From Campanula takesimana (taxonomy: Eukaryota > Streptophyta > Magnoliopsida > Asterales > Campanulaceae), in assembly GCA_026119855.1 (NCBI GenBank), contig JAOWBW010000426.1:310001-374000 (forward strand): a stretch of DNA of 64,000 nt. Direction: 5' to 3'. This document shows positions 34,189 through 45,386 of the stretch, one piece after another. Under the pieces are notes generated by a model. It worked only from the letters and a program-made list of their open reading frames with translations. It made no database searches and had not been told where the DNA came from. Position numbers and translations under genes: made by a program. Position 1 is the stretch's first letter; every line of letters begins with the position of its first letter.

Positions 34189-35495
34189 GGGTTAATGACA
34201 GATTAGGGCCTGAACTCCAGGGGGCGTCTAAAAGGGGCCTGGTTTTTTTTTTTTTCGCTAGATCAGGGCTCAATATCATAATTTTTCGGCAGTTAAGGGA
34301 TTTTTTACAGAAATCGTTAGAAAAATCAGTTAAATATCATGTGCCTCGCACGTGGTCATAAAAATGGATGAAATTGAAATGAAAATTTGTCAAAAAGGGT
34401 CAAACTGTAAATTTTAAAATTTGAAGGGTTAAATCCAAAACAAAACCCTACCTCCTCCTCTTTTTTACGCATCTCTCACTCTCCCTCTCTCATTCTGACG
34501 CATTTCTTCCTCTCCTCTCTCCTGCCCAACGCCGACCATCACTCCCTTACCTCCGACCACGCCCACACCCTTCAAAGATTATTCAGCCACTCCCTCCCTC
34601 ATCATTCTCAGATTTTATTTTTAAACCAAGATTTAATTTTGCCCCAAACTTGATTTTTGATTTTTCCCAAAACTCATCGCCGGACTGGGGAGCGATTCCA
34701 GAATTCGGCCCAGATGCGTGGCAGAGACGGAGAATTGGGAGGCGGAGGGTGAAGGAAGGGGAGGGGAGGAAGGAGGGGAAGGGCGGGAGGAGGCGAGGTA
34801 AGAGAGGACGGAAGCGATGGTGAAGAAAAGGAGAGGGGCGGCGGAGGTGGAGGTGAGGAGTGAGGAAGGAGTGTCGGAGGAGGAGGCGGCGGCGTGACTG
34901 TCGGAGAGGAAGGAGGTGGTAGGGTCAAGTTGATTTTGGAGGTGAAGTAGGTTTGATCGAATTAACAAGAATGATTGATCCATCTCTCCCGAATTTTCCA
35001 GATTCCGGAAAAAAATTTACAGATTCCGGCGAATTTTTACACATACTGTGTTTGATTGAGAATGTGTTTCATTTTGTGTGTGACTGTGTGTTTGATTTTG
35101 TTGGGTTGATTTCTCTGTTAATTTTCGGTGGTGGTTGTGGTGGTTACAACGGGTGGATGGTGGCGGCCGGTGGTAGCTATGGTGGTTCTAAGTGGTGGAG
35201 GTGTTAGATGGTGGTGAACGGTGGTGGCATGGTGGTTTAAAGTGGAGGATGGGTGGGTGTTCATGGAAGATGATGAGAAGGGAAATGTTTTAATAATTTT
35301 TGTTTTGTACGTATAAAAAGACCGGAAAAAAATTTCGAAAAAAACATTTAGGAACAAAGTTATGCTAAAAAAAGACACTCATTTTGGGACAAAGGTTTCT
35401 TGAAAATGGACACTCATTTAGGGACAGAGGGAGTAATTTTTTTATTTGATAAACAGGATGAGCTTTTTTTTCCCCATAAAGATGAAATTTGATGG

Positions 35496-35541
<46 letters not shown>

Positions 35542-36070
35542 AAATAGTGATAATTACTTTAGGTTGTTTTAAATTTGGTGAATGTAAAAAGTAATTTATT
35601 ATGTTCATAGAATAAAATTTGAATTTATTTATAATTTTCTTTATTTTAAATTTATTATTTAGAAAATAATATAAATCCTTTTATATTTAATATAGCTATT
35701 AGATTAATTTGTTTAATAATTTTAATTTTTTTAATAAATTTATTTTATATATGATAACTACTTATTTTATTATATACTTTATTATTTAGAAAAAGGATTA
35801 TTTCTTAAAAATATTTATTTCATTTTTAAACCTTTGAGTTTCAAAAATTTCACTAAAGCCCTTACTAACTAATATCATTACAAATCCATCCATTTTTATG
35901 ATCACGTGCGAGGCACATGCGATTTAACTGACTTTTCTAACGATTTCCGTCAAAAAGCCCTTAACTACCGAAAAATTATGATATTGAGCCCTGGTCTAGC
36001 GGGGAAAAAAACCCAGGCCCCTTTAAGACGCCCCCCCCATGGAGTTCAGGCCCTAATTTGTCATTAACCC
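34189..36070. mobile_element. MULE-1: non-autonomous Mutator-like element, 1.9 kb
   Basis: Terminal inverted repeats of about 190 bp: left GGGTTAATGACAGATTAGGG..., right its complement ending TAATTTGTCATTAACCC, with a 9-bp target duplication. No transposase is seen. The interior has a GC- and purine-rich segment (34500-34940) unlike the AT-rich remainder, with a minus-strand open frame at 34633-34983 rich in Ser/Pro; it may be captured host sequence but I do not recognise it. A Stowaway half (about 35270-35433, ending GGGACAGAGGGAG) and a TA microsatellite lie near the right side. Confidence 0.88.
35499..35538. repeat. TA microsatellite
   Basis: About 20 TA dinucleotides inside MULE-1. Confidence 0.95.
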
Positions 36071-36079
36071 TTATTAGAA

Positions 36080-36545
36080 CATGGCTTGCATTACAAGTCA
36101 TTTAGCTTTTCCATACATGAAATCAAACCTATAATGTTAATATAAAGTGTAGTTAATAATAATAATGTGTAGAATTCCTGAGATGTAATTTACCTATTTT
36201 TGATGGGCAAAAAGGTAATTTGACATCACTTAGGTTGAAAGGGTGTGGTCCCTAAATGAAGAGCCTCTTTGTCTTGTATATATAGGGCTTTCCATCAACC
36301 CTTTAAGACTACTACATTCTTTACTTTCTCTCCTAAATTGTCTTCATAATTATCTAGAAGTACTTGAGAAATAAAGATCACTCATTATTTAGAAGATCAT
36401 CTTCCCTACATCTTCTTCTTCATCTCATTTCTCCCTAAAGACAACATCATGGATTCAACAGGTATTATACGCTTCCGCCTTCATCTCTTCTCTTAAACTT
36501 ATTCCAAAAATGAGTATGGTATTCAGGGTTAAAATTGTTCCAACA
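36080..36545 (+). repeat. 3' LTR of copia element D, remaining part
   Basis: Follows the right MULE target duplication and runs to TTGTTCCAACA at 36545, matching the TGTT...AACA ends of copia LTRs. Joined length is about 474 bp. TATATATAG at 36277-36285 is a likely TATA box, followed by a short leader-like stretch. Confidence 0.75.
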
Positions 36546-36943
36546 GACGGATCACAACAAAATTGACTATCACCTTGTTTGTAACATAGACAATCCAACA
36601 CTTTGTTTCAACATTCTATTTTTTGTCACTGGGCAACGAATGGTTCAATACCTTGTTGACCAAGTTAGGCATTTTCGACTTCACAGCTTCAACTTGTGGT
36701 GGGGTAAAAATGGACATGATATTCTCAATCCTTAAGATTTCCACGTAATCCCTCCGTTCCAAGGAAGTTGCAACATTTTGCAATTTAAGGTATTTCACAA
36801 AAGTTGCAACAATCAAAAAATGAAAGCTTTTTATTACTTTTATAATCCTCCACTCATTCTCTCTCTTCCTCCCAACCACTCATTCTCTTTCCACCCCAAC
36901 TAATTCTCTCTTTTCCTCTTTACCTTTCATTCTTAATATAATA

Positions 36944-39190
36944 CTAGTGAGTAACCCGTCGGAATTCGACGGGAATAAAAAAGTTAATTAATTAAGAAAA
37001 ACTGATGAAAGGCATTTTCAAAATTAGATAATGGTACGAAATCAAATTAAGTGATCTATATAATACCATATAATTTGCAAGGATATTAAGTGATGAAAGA
37101 TATTTTCAAACTCAGAATATAAGTTCACCATCTCATTTGCAAGGATATAAAGAAGCCCGTTTAAGGCCTTAAATAGCGTTTTTTTTGTGGTTTTAGACCC
37201 CGCCTCAAGGGGCTTTGTATGACTTTTGTCCGTCTCGCTCCGACGTTCGATTTGATATGCGATGCGTTCCGCGGTTCATCCGGAGTCAAAAGTTATGACG
37301 GTTTCGGGGCACTCGCTGAAATTACTCCAAAAACTTCAACGCCTTAGTGTCCGCATCAATTAGTAATTTAAACCATCAAACATAATTTATTTATAGAATC
37401 CTTCATTTTTTTTTATATTTTTTTTTTTTTTTTATTTTTATTTTTATTTTTGCAAAATATGTGGCTCGATTTTCTTCACCGAGATATACTGCTACATCAC
37501 ATTTCTTATCTTTAGCCCATATCTTAAAATTCAACTAACTGAATTATTATAATTTCTAATATTTTAATTTAAGATATCCATTATATTTAGCCTACTAAAA
37601 TTAAGTAATCATGTTTTCGTAATTTAAGCTCAGAAAATATTTGATTTAAAAAAAAAATCAATTTTAAAAAACTAAATCATTTCGTGAAATAAGTATTATA
37701 TACATTTGCCTATAGAATAATGCCACGTGGATTTCCACGTCATAATTCCACGTGGCTTAGTGAGAAGGCTTGAAATGTTTTTGCTTTTATATACTATATA
37801 GATGTGTAGATTTTTACCCTTAATTATTAACTTTAATTATTTTTTTTAACTAAATAACAAAAAATACAAATTCTCATATAAAAATGAATATGCATGCAAA
37901 GTTGACAACATCTATGTCCAAATTAAAGATAACGAATTTTGTCCGTCTCGCTCCGACGTTCGATTTGATATGCGGTGCGTTCCACGGTTCATCCGGAGTC
38001 AAAAGTTATGACGGTTTCAGCGCACTCGCTGAAATTACTCCAAAAACTTCAACGCCTTACTGTCCGCATCAATTAGTAATTTAAACCATCAAACATACTT
38101 TATTTATAGAATCCTTCATTTTTATTTTTATTTTTATTTTTATTTTTGCAAAATATGTGGCTCGATTTTCTTCACCGAGATATACTGCTACATCACATTT
38201 CTTATCTTTAGCCCATATCTTAAAATTCAACTAACTGAATGATTATAATTTCTAATATTTTAATTTATGATATCCATTATATTTAGCCTACTAAAATTAA
38301 GTAATCATGTTTTCGTAATTTAAGCTCAGAAAATATTTGATTTTAAAAAAAAATCAGTTTTAAAAAACTAAATCATTTCCTAAAATAAGTATTATATACA
38401 TTTGCCTATAGAATAATGCCACGTGTATTTCCACGTCATAATTCCACGTGGCTTAATGAGAAGGCTTGAAATGTTTTTGCTTTTATATATTATATAGATG
38501 TGTAGATTTTTACCCTTAATTATTAACTTTAATTATTTTTTTTAACTAAATAACAAAAAATACAAATTCTCATATAAAAATGAATATGCATGCAAAGTTG
38601 ACAACATCTACGTCCAAATTAAAGATAACGAATTTTGTCCGTCTCGCTCCGACGTTCGATTTGATATGCGGTGCGTTCCGCGGTTCATCCGGAGTCAAAA
38701 GTTATGACGGTTTCGGCGCACTCGCTGAAATTACTCCAAAAACTTCAACGCCTTAGTGTCCGCATCAATTAGTAATTTAAACCATCAAACATACTTTATT
38801 TATAGAATCCTTCATTTTTATTTTTATTTTTATTTTTGCAAAATATGTGGCTCGATTTTCTTCACCGGGATATACTGCTACATCACATTTCTTATCTTTA
38901 GCCCATATCTTAAAATTCAACTAACTGAATGATTATAATTTCTAATATTTTAATTTATGATATCCATTATATTTAGCCTACTAAAATTAAGTAATCATGT
39001 TTTCGTAATTTAAGCTCAGAAAATATTTGATTTAAAAAAAAAAAATCAGTTTTAAAAAACTAAATCATTTCCTAAAATAAGTATTATATACATTTGCCTA
39101 TAGAATAATGCCACGTGGATTTCCACGTCATAATTCCACGTGGCTTAATGAGAAGGCTTGAAATGTTTTTGCTTTTATATATTATATAGA
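36944..39190 (-). mobile_element. Helitron, non-autonomous, with three tandem 5' segments
   Basis: On the minus strand it starts TCTATATAATATATAAAAG after A (39191 complement) and ends with a GC-rich hairpin (CCCGTCGAATTCCGACGGG) about 8 bases before CTAG, followed by T. These are the ends expected of a Helitron (TC..., hairpin, CTRR, insertion between A and T). The related MITE at 42733-43015 shows the empty site. No Rep/helicase is encoded. The 5' segment of about 694 bp is present three times in tandem (ends at 37802, 38498 and 39190 on the plus strand). Confidence 0.85.
37803..39190. repeat. Tandem units of about 696 and 692 bp inside the Helitron
   Basis: Units 37803-38498 and 38499-39190 are near-identical; the unit before 37802 shares the same sequence from about 37210. 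Each unit ends in TTTTATATA(T/C)TATATAGA, the complement of the Helitron head. Confidence 0.92.
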
Positions 39191-39341
39191 TTATATCCTT
39201 AATTTCTCAACTTCAAAGTAAATGTTTTAACTTTTCTGAAACGGAGGGAGCATGTTTCTATAGAGTTCAATCTACATAGTGTTTGTAGTACATATAGCTA
39301 ACTTACTTTAAGATTATTTATTTATTTGAAGGTATAAAATA

Positions 39342-39626
39342 CTCCCTCCGTTTCATGTGAATTGAGACAAAAAAAAAAATGACACAATAATTAAGAGAAA
39401 GTAGTGAATGTGTGGTGGAAAATGAAGAGAGAGAATGAGTGAGATAAATAGTAGTGTTGGTTGGATAAAATGAGTGGTGGAAAATGAAAGAGAAAGAATT
39501 AGTGGGGCTAAATGGGTGGGGTTGGGTGAATATAAAATATTAAAAAGTTTGCCATTTTAAGCAGTCTCAATTAAGGTGAAACGGACGAAAATGGAAATAA
39601 GTCTCAATTCACATGAAACGGAGGAG
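39342..39626. mobile_element. Stowaway MITE, 285 bp
   Basis: TIRs CTCCCTCCGTTTCATGTGAA and TTCACATGAAACGGAGGAG, flanked by TA at 39340-39341 and 39627-39628. Confidence 0.9.
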
Positions 39627-39792
39627 TATGTTTGAAGCCTACTGGTTGAAATAGTTTCTCTTTGTTTTTAAAGAACAAATATGAATATTTAAAACGATAG
39701 AGTAATATTTTTACATATAGTTTACAGGTTTTGCAGCAATGATCTATCGGGCTTGTCAAACTTAATTTTAGTTACAAGAAACAAAAACATTA

Positions 39793-39861
39793 CTCCCTCC
39801 CTATGTCTCAAAATAGATGTCGTTTTGGGAGTTATATTTTTTTCACAAAATACTTGTCATT
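39793..39861. mobile_element. Stowaway MITE fragment
   Basis: CTCCCTCCCTATGTCTCAAA head with TA in front; cut off by the LTR element starting at 39862. Confidence 0.7.
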
Positions 39862-40636
39862 TTGGGGGGATCACCGCATCCACTAGCCCATATTAGCAGT
39901 CATCAATATGGAGAAAATAATTCAACACATGAATAATATGAAAGAACAGGAACACCATAATTTGTTAACCCGGTTCACCACACCTCGTGGCTACATCCGG
40001 AGGCACCAAGCCAGGATATCACTATAATAATATGTTTGATTGTTACAATTTACATATGCACTCACACAGATCTAGCATAGTAACTCTCCATGAACAACCC
40101 TCTCCTACATATTATTATCTCTCCCCAAGAACACACAAACAATATGAATATGGCCGGGTTGTAGGATCGCCCCCATGGCTCTCCTAGGCCCCCGGCCCCC
40201 TCCTACACACTATTTTGTGCTCTCTCTTTGATATCCTAACTTTCTCCTATTTGGGTACAAAATATTATGGTGGTAGTTACAATGTATTTATAGGGATACA
40301 AAACATAATCCTGATCAAAACCTAATTTACCCGGAGTCCTTGAGACAGAAGGAGTATAATACTTCTCCTCCAAGTATTATAGCTTTTAGGAAACTGAATG
40401 AGAAAAGGAAACCAATTCCTTTACTCCCACTCCACGCCAGATTTCCTGCAGTCCGCCACACCAGGCGCCCGCCTGCCCCTGACCAAGCGCCCGCCTGGAT
40501 TAGATTTTCTGCCGGCCAAACTTTCTGTCTTTATAGGCGTCCGCCTGGTCCTTACCAGGCGTCAGCTCGGTTCCGGTTTCGACTCCTCTCCTCCGCGGTT
40601 TTGACATTCACATTGGTTTTGACTCCAATCCCAACA
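39862..40636 (-). repeat. 3' LTR of element F (outer end lost)
   Basis: About 98% like 41638-42423 by eye; the outermost bases (TGTTGGGGAA) are missing at the junction with the Stowaway fragment. Confidence 0.85.
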
Positions 40637-41619
40637 ATCTTCCACCTGGAGACATAAACCACCATTGTGACATACTCCTATCATACTCCCACCAGAGAAT
40701 GATCCACCAAATATTTTTACACCACCGTGTTGAGCCTCCACGCTCCTCCACCATGAGCCTTCACGCCCAAATGATAAGGCAAGTTGAAACCAAGCGACGC
40801 TTCAACCTCTCCGTGTTAGCTCCTTCTTGCCTCCCCAAATCAACTTCTACCTTGATTTATTTGCAAGACTAACTTCGCCTTCTCCCTCCTAGATCCACTC
40901 CCCTTGCAATGCTCCCCATGAAACTCGGACACACCTTACTTCTTGCATTTACTTCTTGTGGTCTTTTCTCGCTCTCTGTTAGGGCCTTTTGACTCCCACC
41001 GCGTTGCAACTTTTGAGTCACTCTCCCCCCTAACACACCGTTCATTAATGTCTCTCCGTTTTACACCAATAGGCCGGTCTCCAAGCCTCTTGCTCCCACC
41101 CGGAACGAAGTTGATGTTGTCGGTAGAGTACAACATCCTCCTTACCCCTATCCGTCGTTTGCGAGAAGTCCTCCTCTTCTCACGTGGTCAAACCGGCTTA
41201 TACCACTCACCTTTGCATCGTCGGTTGCTTACGCAAGTGCCTGATGCAATCTCCTTTCTTTCATATTTTCTCCAACCACCTTGACTGCCCCAAAATCCCT
41301 TAAACACCTCCAGATCCGATCTCTGCATCTCCAAATTCCACCTCGAATTTCTGCAGATCTCATAAGAAACAAACGAACTTTTCGGACTTTCTGATCTTCC
41401 GCACGATCGTTGACCTATTTGGCACGTGTCTTGCTTCAACCATAAATCCTAGAAGCTCTCAGATCCCTGCACATCTTCCACACGAAGAATCTGCACTGCA
41501 CGAAATCTGCACGTGCGCTCCACCGAGCCTGCACGTGCATTGCACGAATTCTGCACGTGCGCTGCACGAAAATCTGTTGTCGCTTTTCTTCACCTTGGAT
41601 CTCCTCTAGATCTCAAACC

Positions 41620-41636
41620 AAAGCTCTTGATACCAG
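41620..41636 (-). promoter_or_regulatory. Primer binding site of element F
   Basis: Minus strand CTGGTATCAAGAGCTTT, near the complement of plant initiator tRNA-Met 3' end (TGGTATCAGAGC). Confidence 0.75.
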
Positions 41637-41637
41637 T

Positions 41638-42423
41638 TGTTGGGGAATTGGGGGATCACCGCATCCACTAGCCCATACTAGCAGTCATCAATATGGAGAA
41701 AATAATTCAACACATGAATAATATGAAAGAACAGGAACACCATATTTTGTTAACCCGGTTCACCACCACCACGTGGCTACATCCGGAGACCCCAAGCCAG
41801 GATATCACTATAATAATATGTTTGATTGTTACAATTTACATATGCACTCACACAGATCTAGCATAGTAACTCTCCATGAACAACCATCTCCTACATATTA
41901 TTATCTCTCCCCAAGAATACATAAACAATATGAATATGGCCGGGTTGTAGGATCGCCCCCCATAGCTCTCCTAGGCCCCCGGCCCCCTCTTACACACTAT
42001 TTTGTGCTCTCTCTTTGATATCCTAACTTTCTCCTATTTGGGTACAAAATATTATAGTGGTAGTTACAATGTATTTATAGGGATACAAAACATAATCCTG
42101 ATCAAAACCTAATTTACCCGGAGTCCTTGAGACAGAAGGAGTATAATACTTCTCCTCCAAGTATTGTAGCTTTTAGGAAACTGAATGAGAAAAGGAAACC
42201 AATTCCTTTACTCCCACTCCACGCCAGATTTCCTGCAGTCCGCCACACCAGGCGCCCGCCTGCCCCTGACCAAGCGCCCGCCTGGATTGGATTTTCTGCC
42301 GGCCAAACTTTCTGTTTTTATAGGCGTCCGCCTGGTCCTTACCAGGCGTCCGCTCGGTTCCGGTTTCGACTCCTCTCCTCCGCGGTTTTGACCTTCACCT
42401 TGGTTTTGACTCCAATCCCAACA
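41638..42423 (-). repeat. 5' LTR of element F
   Basis: Complete LTR, TGTTGGGGAATTGGGGGATC ... CCAATCCCAACA on the plus strand, with several copies of a GGCG(C/T)CCGCCTGG-like GC-rich motif. Confidence 0.88.
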
Positions 42424-42486
42424 TGTAGGCCGTAGCTTAACGCGCTAATTTTTTTCTTCTCGTGTGCCCTACCCCGGATTCCTACA

Positions 42487-43337
42487 TAAGGGCAACTCCA
42501 ATGGTAGTCCTAGTCCTATGGGTATCAAAACTAAATTTTGATACCCATTGACACTATTTGCATGGGTATCAAAAAGTAATCTCCAACAATGGGTATCAAA
42601 AATTTGGTACCAAATCATATTTTTGTAAGTTAGTAACTTTATTAATATTTTTAATATGATAAATATTTTCGAAATATGATGATTAATTTACTAATTTTTT
42701 TTGAAGTAAAATTAAAATTTTATAAATAATTACTCCCTCCGTTCCAAGTAAGTTGAAACATTCATTTTGAAGTTGGGAAATTAAGGATATAATATTATAT
42801 TAAGAATGAAAGGTGGTGAGGAAGAGAGAGAGAATTAGTGGGGAATGAAAGAGAATGAGTGGAGAATAATGAGTGGTTGGGATGAATAGAGAGAATGAGT
42901 GGAGGATTATAAAAGTAATAAAAAGCTTTCATTTTTGGATTGTTGTAACTTAAGTGAAATGCCTTAAATGGTAAAATGTTTTAACTTACTTAGTACGGAT
43001 GAGAGTATATAAAAACTAAAATGTCTAACTCCTGCAAAAACAACAACAAAGTAGTAAAAAAAAGTAGGGTGAACGTAGTGATCAAGGTTGGAATTATTTG
43101 GGTGGGTTTAATTTATTCGGTGGGTGGGGGTTTCAAGGGAGTCAAAAGGGAGTCAAATGGGATGGATTAGATGGGGAGAGACCCATGTGCGGTTGTCTCC
43201 CCTTGTCCCCTCAGTTTTGTTCATCCTACTCTCTCACACGCGCCAAAATTTGGTCCTAAGCAAAGTCCTAAAAATGCTACCTTCACTATGACTAACTCAA
43301 AATTTGATACCCATCATTTTCACCATCGGAGATGCTA
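42487..43337. mobile_element. MITE of unknown superfamily, carrying a nested Stowaway
   Basis: Imperfect inverted ends GGCAACTCCAATGGT and ACCATCGGAGATGC with inner matches (TTTGATACCCAT on both sides). The target duplication could not be fixed. It contains the Stowaway at 42733-43015. Confidence 0.6.
42733..43015. mobile_element. Stowaway MITE, intact relative of the one at 36748-39250
   Basis: CTCCCTCCGTTCCAAGTAAG ... CTTACTTAGTACGGATGAGAG, TA at both sides (42731-42732, 43016-43017). It shows the uninterrupted sequence at the Helitron insertion point of its relative. Confidence 0.9.
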
Positions 43338-44304
43338 GGTCTTTGGGGCTCACAAAAATAAAGTCCCAAATCTATATCTAATTTTCAAACCCGGCCATCT
43401 TGGAAGAAGAATTAAAAGGCCTGGTCTAGTTCAGTTTGGCCCATCAAATGAAGCAACCCTTTGTCCATTACTTTTTTTATTTTATTTTATTTTATTCATT
43501 TATGCAATTCGTTTACCTTTTTGAACTCCCTATTTTCTCTAAAATCTTAGAGTCAGTCTCATGAAAAAACCGTTTTACACTAAGAGATGTGTAAAACATA
43601 TTTTACATTAAAAGATTTTGTTTTACATTAAGATATGAAACCAAGTTTTACATTAAAACGAGTGTAAAACAATTTTTTCTAGAAATTTTCACAATCCTTA
43701 ATCCTTTAACTCAATATAAAGTTCTAACTTCTAAATTCTAATTGATTTTAAAAGTTATTTCCTGCAAATTTAAAGCCTCGAATTACAAATCGCTTTGGGC
43801 TCCAAAATTATCAGGACCGGCCTATCAGCGAGATATGGTACACCCTTGGGATCAAATCCAGCCAAGGTATTTACTTCTTTAGAGCAAATATGATGAAACA
43901 AAAATAATTCCAGATTGATTTCAGTGGTCAACATGATTGATTTTTATCAAACAATTATTATAATGATATTTTAAAAATTGACAAAGTATTACTTGCTTAA
44001 TAACATGAGTGCCCACAATCGATTAATAAAACTGAAACAAGTTACAAATGTCGCAAAGATAACCAGAATACTTTAACATCAACTAACTTGGGAGTTGAGA
44101 GAATCAATTTATTTGCACATAAAATCGGTTTAATCTCAACCTCAAGAATCAAATGAATCCTTGACTAGGAATCCCATAGATACGTTGTAGAGATCACTCA
44201 ACTTCAAGAATTGAGTGAACCCCCAACCAAGCTATTCAAACCACTGCTTGCCTATTACCAGCAAAATATATGTACTTTCACAAATAATGAAATCTCATTT
44301 TGAA
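43338..44304. other. AT-rich interval, nothing recognised
   Basis: No coding or clear repeat family was seen. A short stretch near 43570-43670 repeats TTTTACATTAA and (T)GTAAAAC several times and may be a decayed MITE. Confidence 0.4.
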
Positions 44305-44740
44305 AGGACTCGAGTCCGGAGGCCCGAACCGTTGCATTGCATAAGCATCACGCACAAACCCACCTCACTTAGGTTAACCACAGACATCACAGGCTTCTTA
44401 AAGTCCAATGGATGATTGATGCTCAATGATAGCTTTGTGGGCTAATAAATAGTACCATAAACTCCCACACCTAGCCGATATGCGATGGGGTATTACAAAC
44501 ACTCCCGCAAAGCACTTTGTTCCACACTTCCGGCCGGGACCCGCTCTGATACCATTTGTAATTCCCTGAGACCGGAGGCCTGACACGCTACATAAACACC
44601 ACGCACTGGCCCACTAAGCACCTACTCACTTGGGTTAACCACAACCTATCACCACCTCCAAAAGTCCAATTGATGATTTGATGCTCAATGGTAATAGTAC
44701 ACTAAGCTCCCACCTAACCGATGTGAGATGAGGTATTACA
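44305..44740 (-). mobile_element. TRIM (miniature LTR retrotransposon)
   Basis: Two direct repeats of about 185-195 bp (44305-44497 and 44557-44740) separated by only about 60 bp. On the minus strand the right repeat starts TGTAATACCTCATC, ends GGGAATTACA and is followed by AATGGTATCAGAGCGGGT, a tRNA-iMet primer site; before the left repeat stands GCTTTGCGGGAGTG, a weak polypurine tract. There is no coding capacity. The repeats have diverged, so this is an old insertion. Confidence 0.82.
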
Positions 44741-44813
44741 CATTCAAAACAAAATACTCCCTACGGACTCAAAGATAAGCAAAAATATTGAAATTTTTGG
44801 CTTTCAAAATATA

Positions 44814-45237
44814 GGGCAAATTGCAATTTGGTAACGTGTGTTTGTATCATCTTTGCAATTTAGCTCCCGTATTTGTATTTCTTGCATCTTGATTCTATTG
44901 TTTGTCATTTATTGCAAATTGATATAAAAACTAACAAAATGTTCGTTTTTCAACAGGAAAACAATCATGTGCATATCACATGACTTTTTTAAGGGTATAA
45001 TTGTCATTGCGAGCGATGGAGTGCAAGGCACGTGTGTGTTGTGTATATATAAGGGCTGGTCCGTCTCACTTTCTTCATTACACGGTAACAACTTCACCAT
45101 TCCTCCATTAATGGTGGAATTAACTCTTACACATACAAAATTCTTCGCTTAAAACATACACTTGGAAAATAACAATTATACCCTTAAAAGTTCATGTGAT
45201 AGGCACATGATTATCCCAAAAACTAACATTTTGTTAT
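44814..45237. mobile_element. MULE-E: truncated Mutator-like element of the MULE-C family
   Basis: Left terminal repeat GGGCAAATTGCAATTTGGTAA resembles the MULE-C end (GGGTCAATTGCTATTTGG), and the inner segments match as well (AACAAAATGTTCGTTTTTCA...). The right terminal repeat breaks off at CATTTTGTTAT, so about 110 bp are missing and no target duplication is found. Confidence 0.7.
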
Positions 45238-45381
45238 ACTACCAGATGGCGCAGGACGTCTATGGGAAGAGACCACCAGATGGCTTGGGACGTCTATGAG
45301 AGATTTCTGAAGACGCTACTAGGCAATAGATCTGTAATAGACTTAATAGGAGTTTGTAACACGATTGCAATTGCCTTGAAT

Positions 45382-45386
45382 GAATG
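45382..45386. repeat. Target site duplication of element G (left, GAATG)
   Basis: GAATG before the LTR; the same after the other LTR at 52142-52146. Confidence 0.93.

Larger units (their letters stand above)
36748..39250. mobile_element. Stowaway-type MITE, split by a Helitron
   Basis: Left end ATCCCTCCGTTCCAAGGAAGTTG, right end CTGAAACGGAGGGAG. The two outer parts (36748-36943 and 39191-39250) together match the intact relative at 42733-43015 read in reverse complement, including the region of the insertion point. TA flanks are partly mutated. Confidence 0.85.
39862..42423 (-). mobile_element. Element F: short gene-less LTR retrotransposon (copia-type ends)
   Basis: Direct repeats 39862-40636 and 41638-42423 (about 786 bp when whole) bracket a 1-kb body. 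On the minus strand the right repeat is followed by CTGGTATCAAGAGCTTTGG, a tRNA-iMet-type primer site, and the left one is preceded by CAGGTGGAAGAT, a polypurine tract. LTR ends TGTTGGGG/CCCAACA. The left repeat lacks about 10 outermost bases, and I see no target duplication. The body has no gag or pol, so it is a LARD/TRIM-like non-autonomous element. TATA-like CCCTATAAATAC lies on the minus strand near 40288 and 42070. Confidence 0.85.

Noticed and set aside
36546..36747. Possible coding remnant (frame with FNTLLTKLGIFDFTAS)
   Set aside because: Too short and no recognised domain.
44305..44740. Cassandra-type TRIM or a pair of SINEs
   Set aside because: No 5S rRNA-like segment seen in the repeats, and the primer site and polypurine tract speak for a TRIM rather than SINEs.
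45238..45381. Possible gene fragment between MULE-E and element G
   Set aside because: Short, frames broken, no family recognised on either strand.
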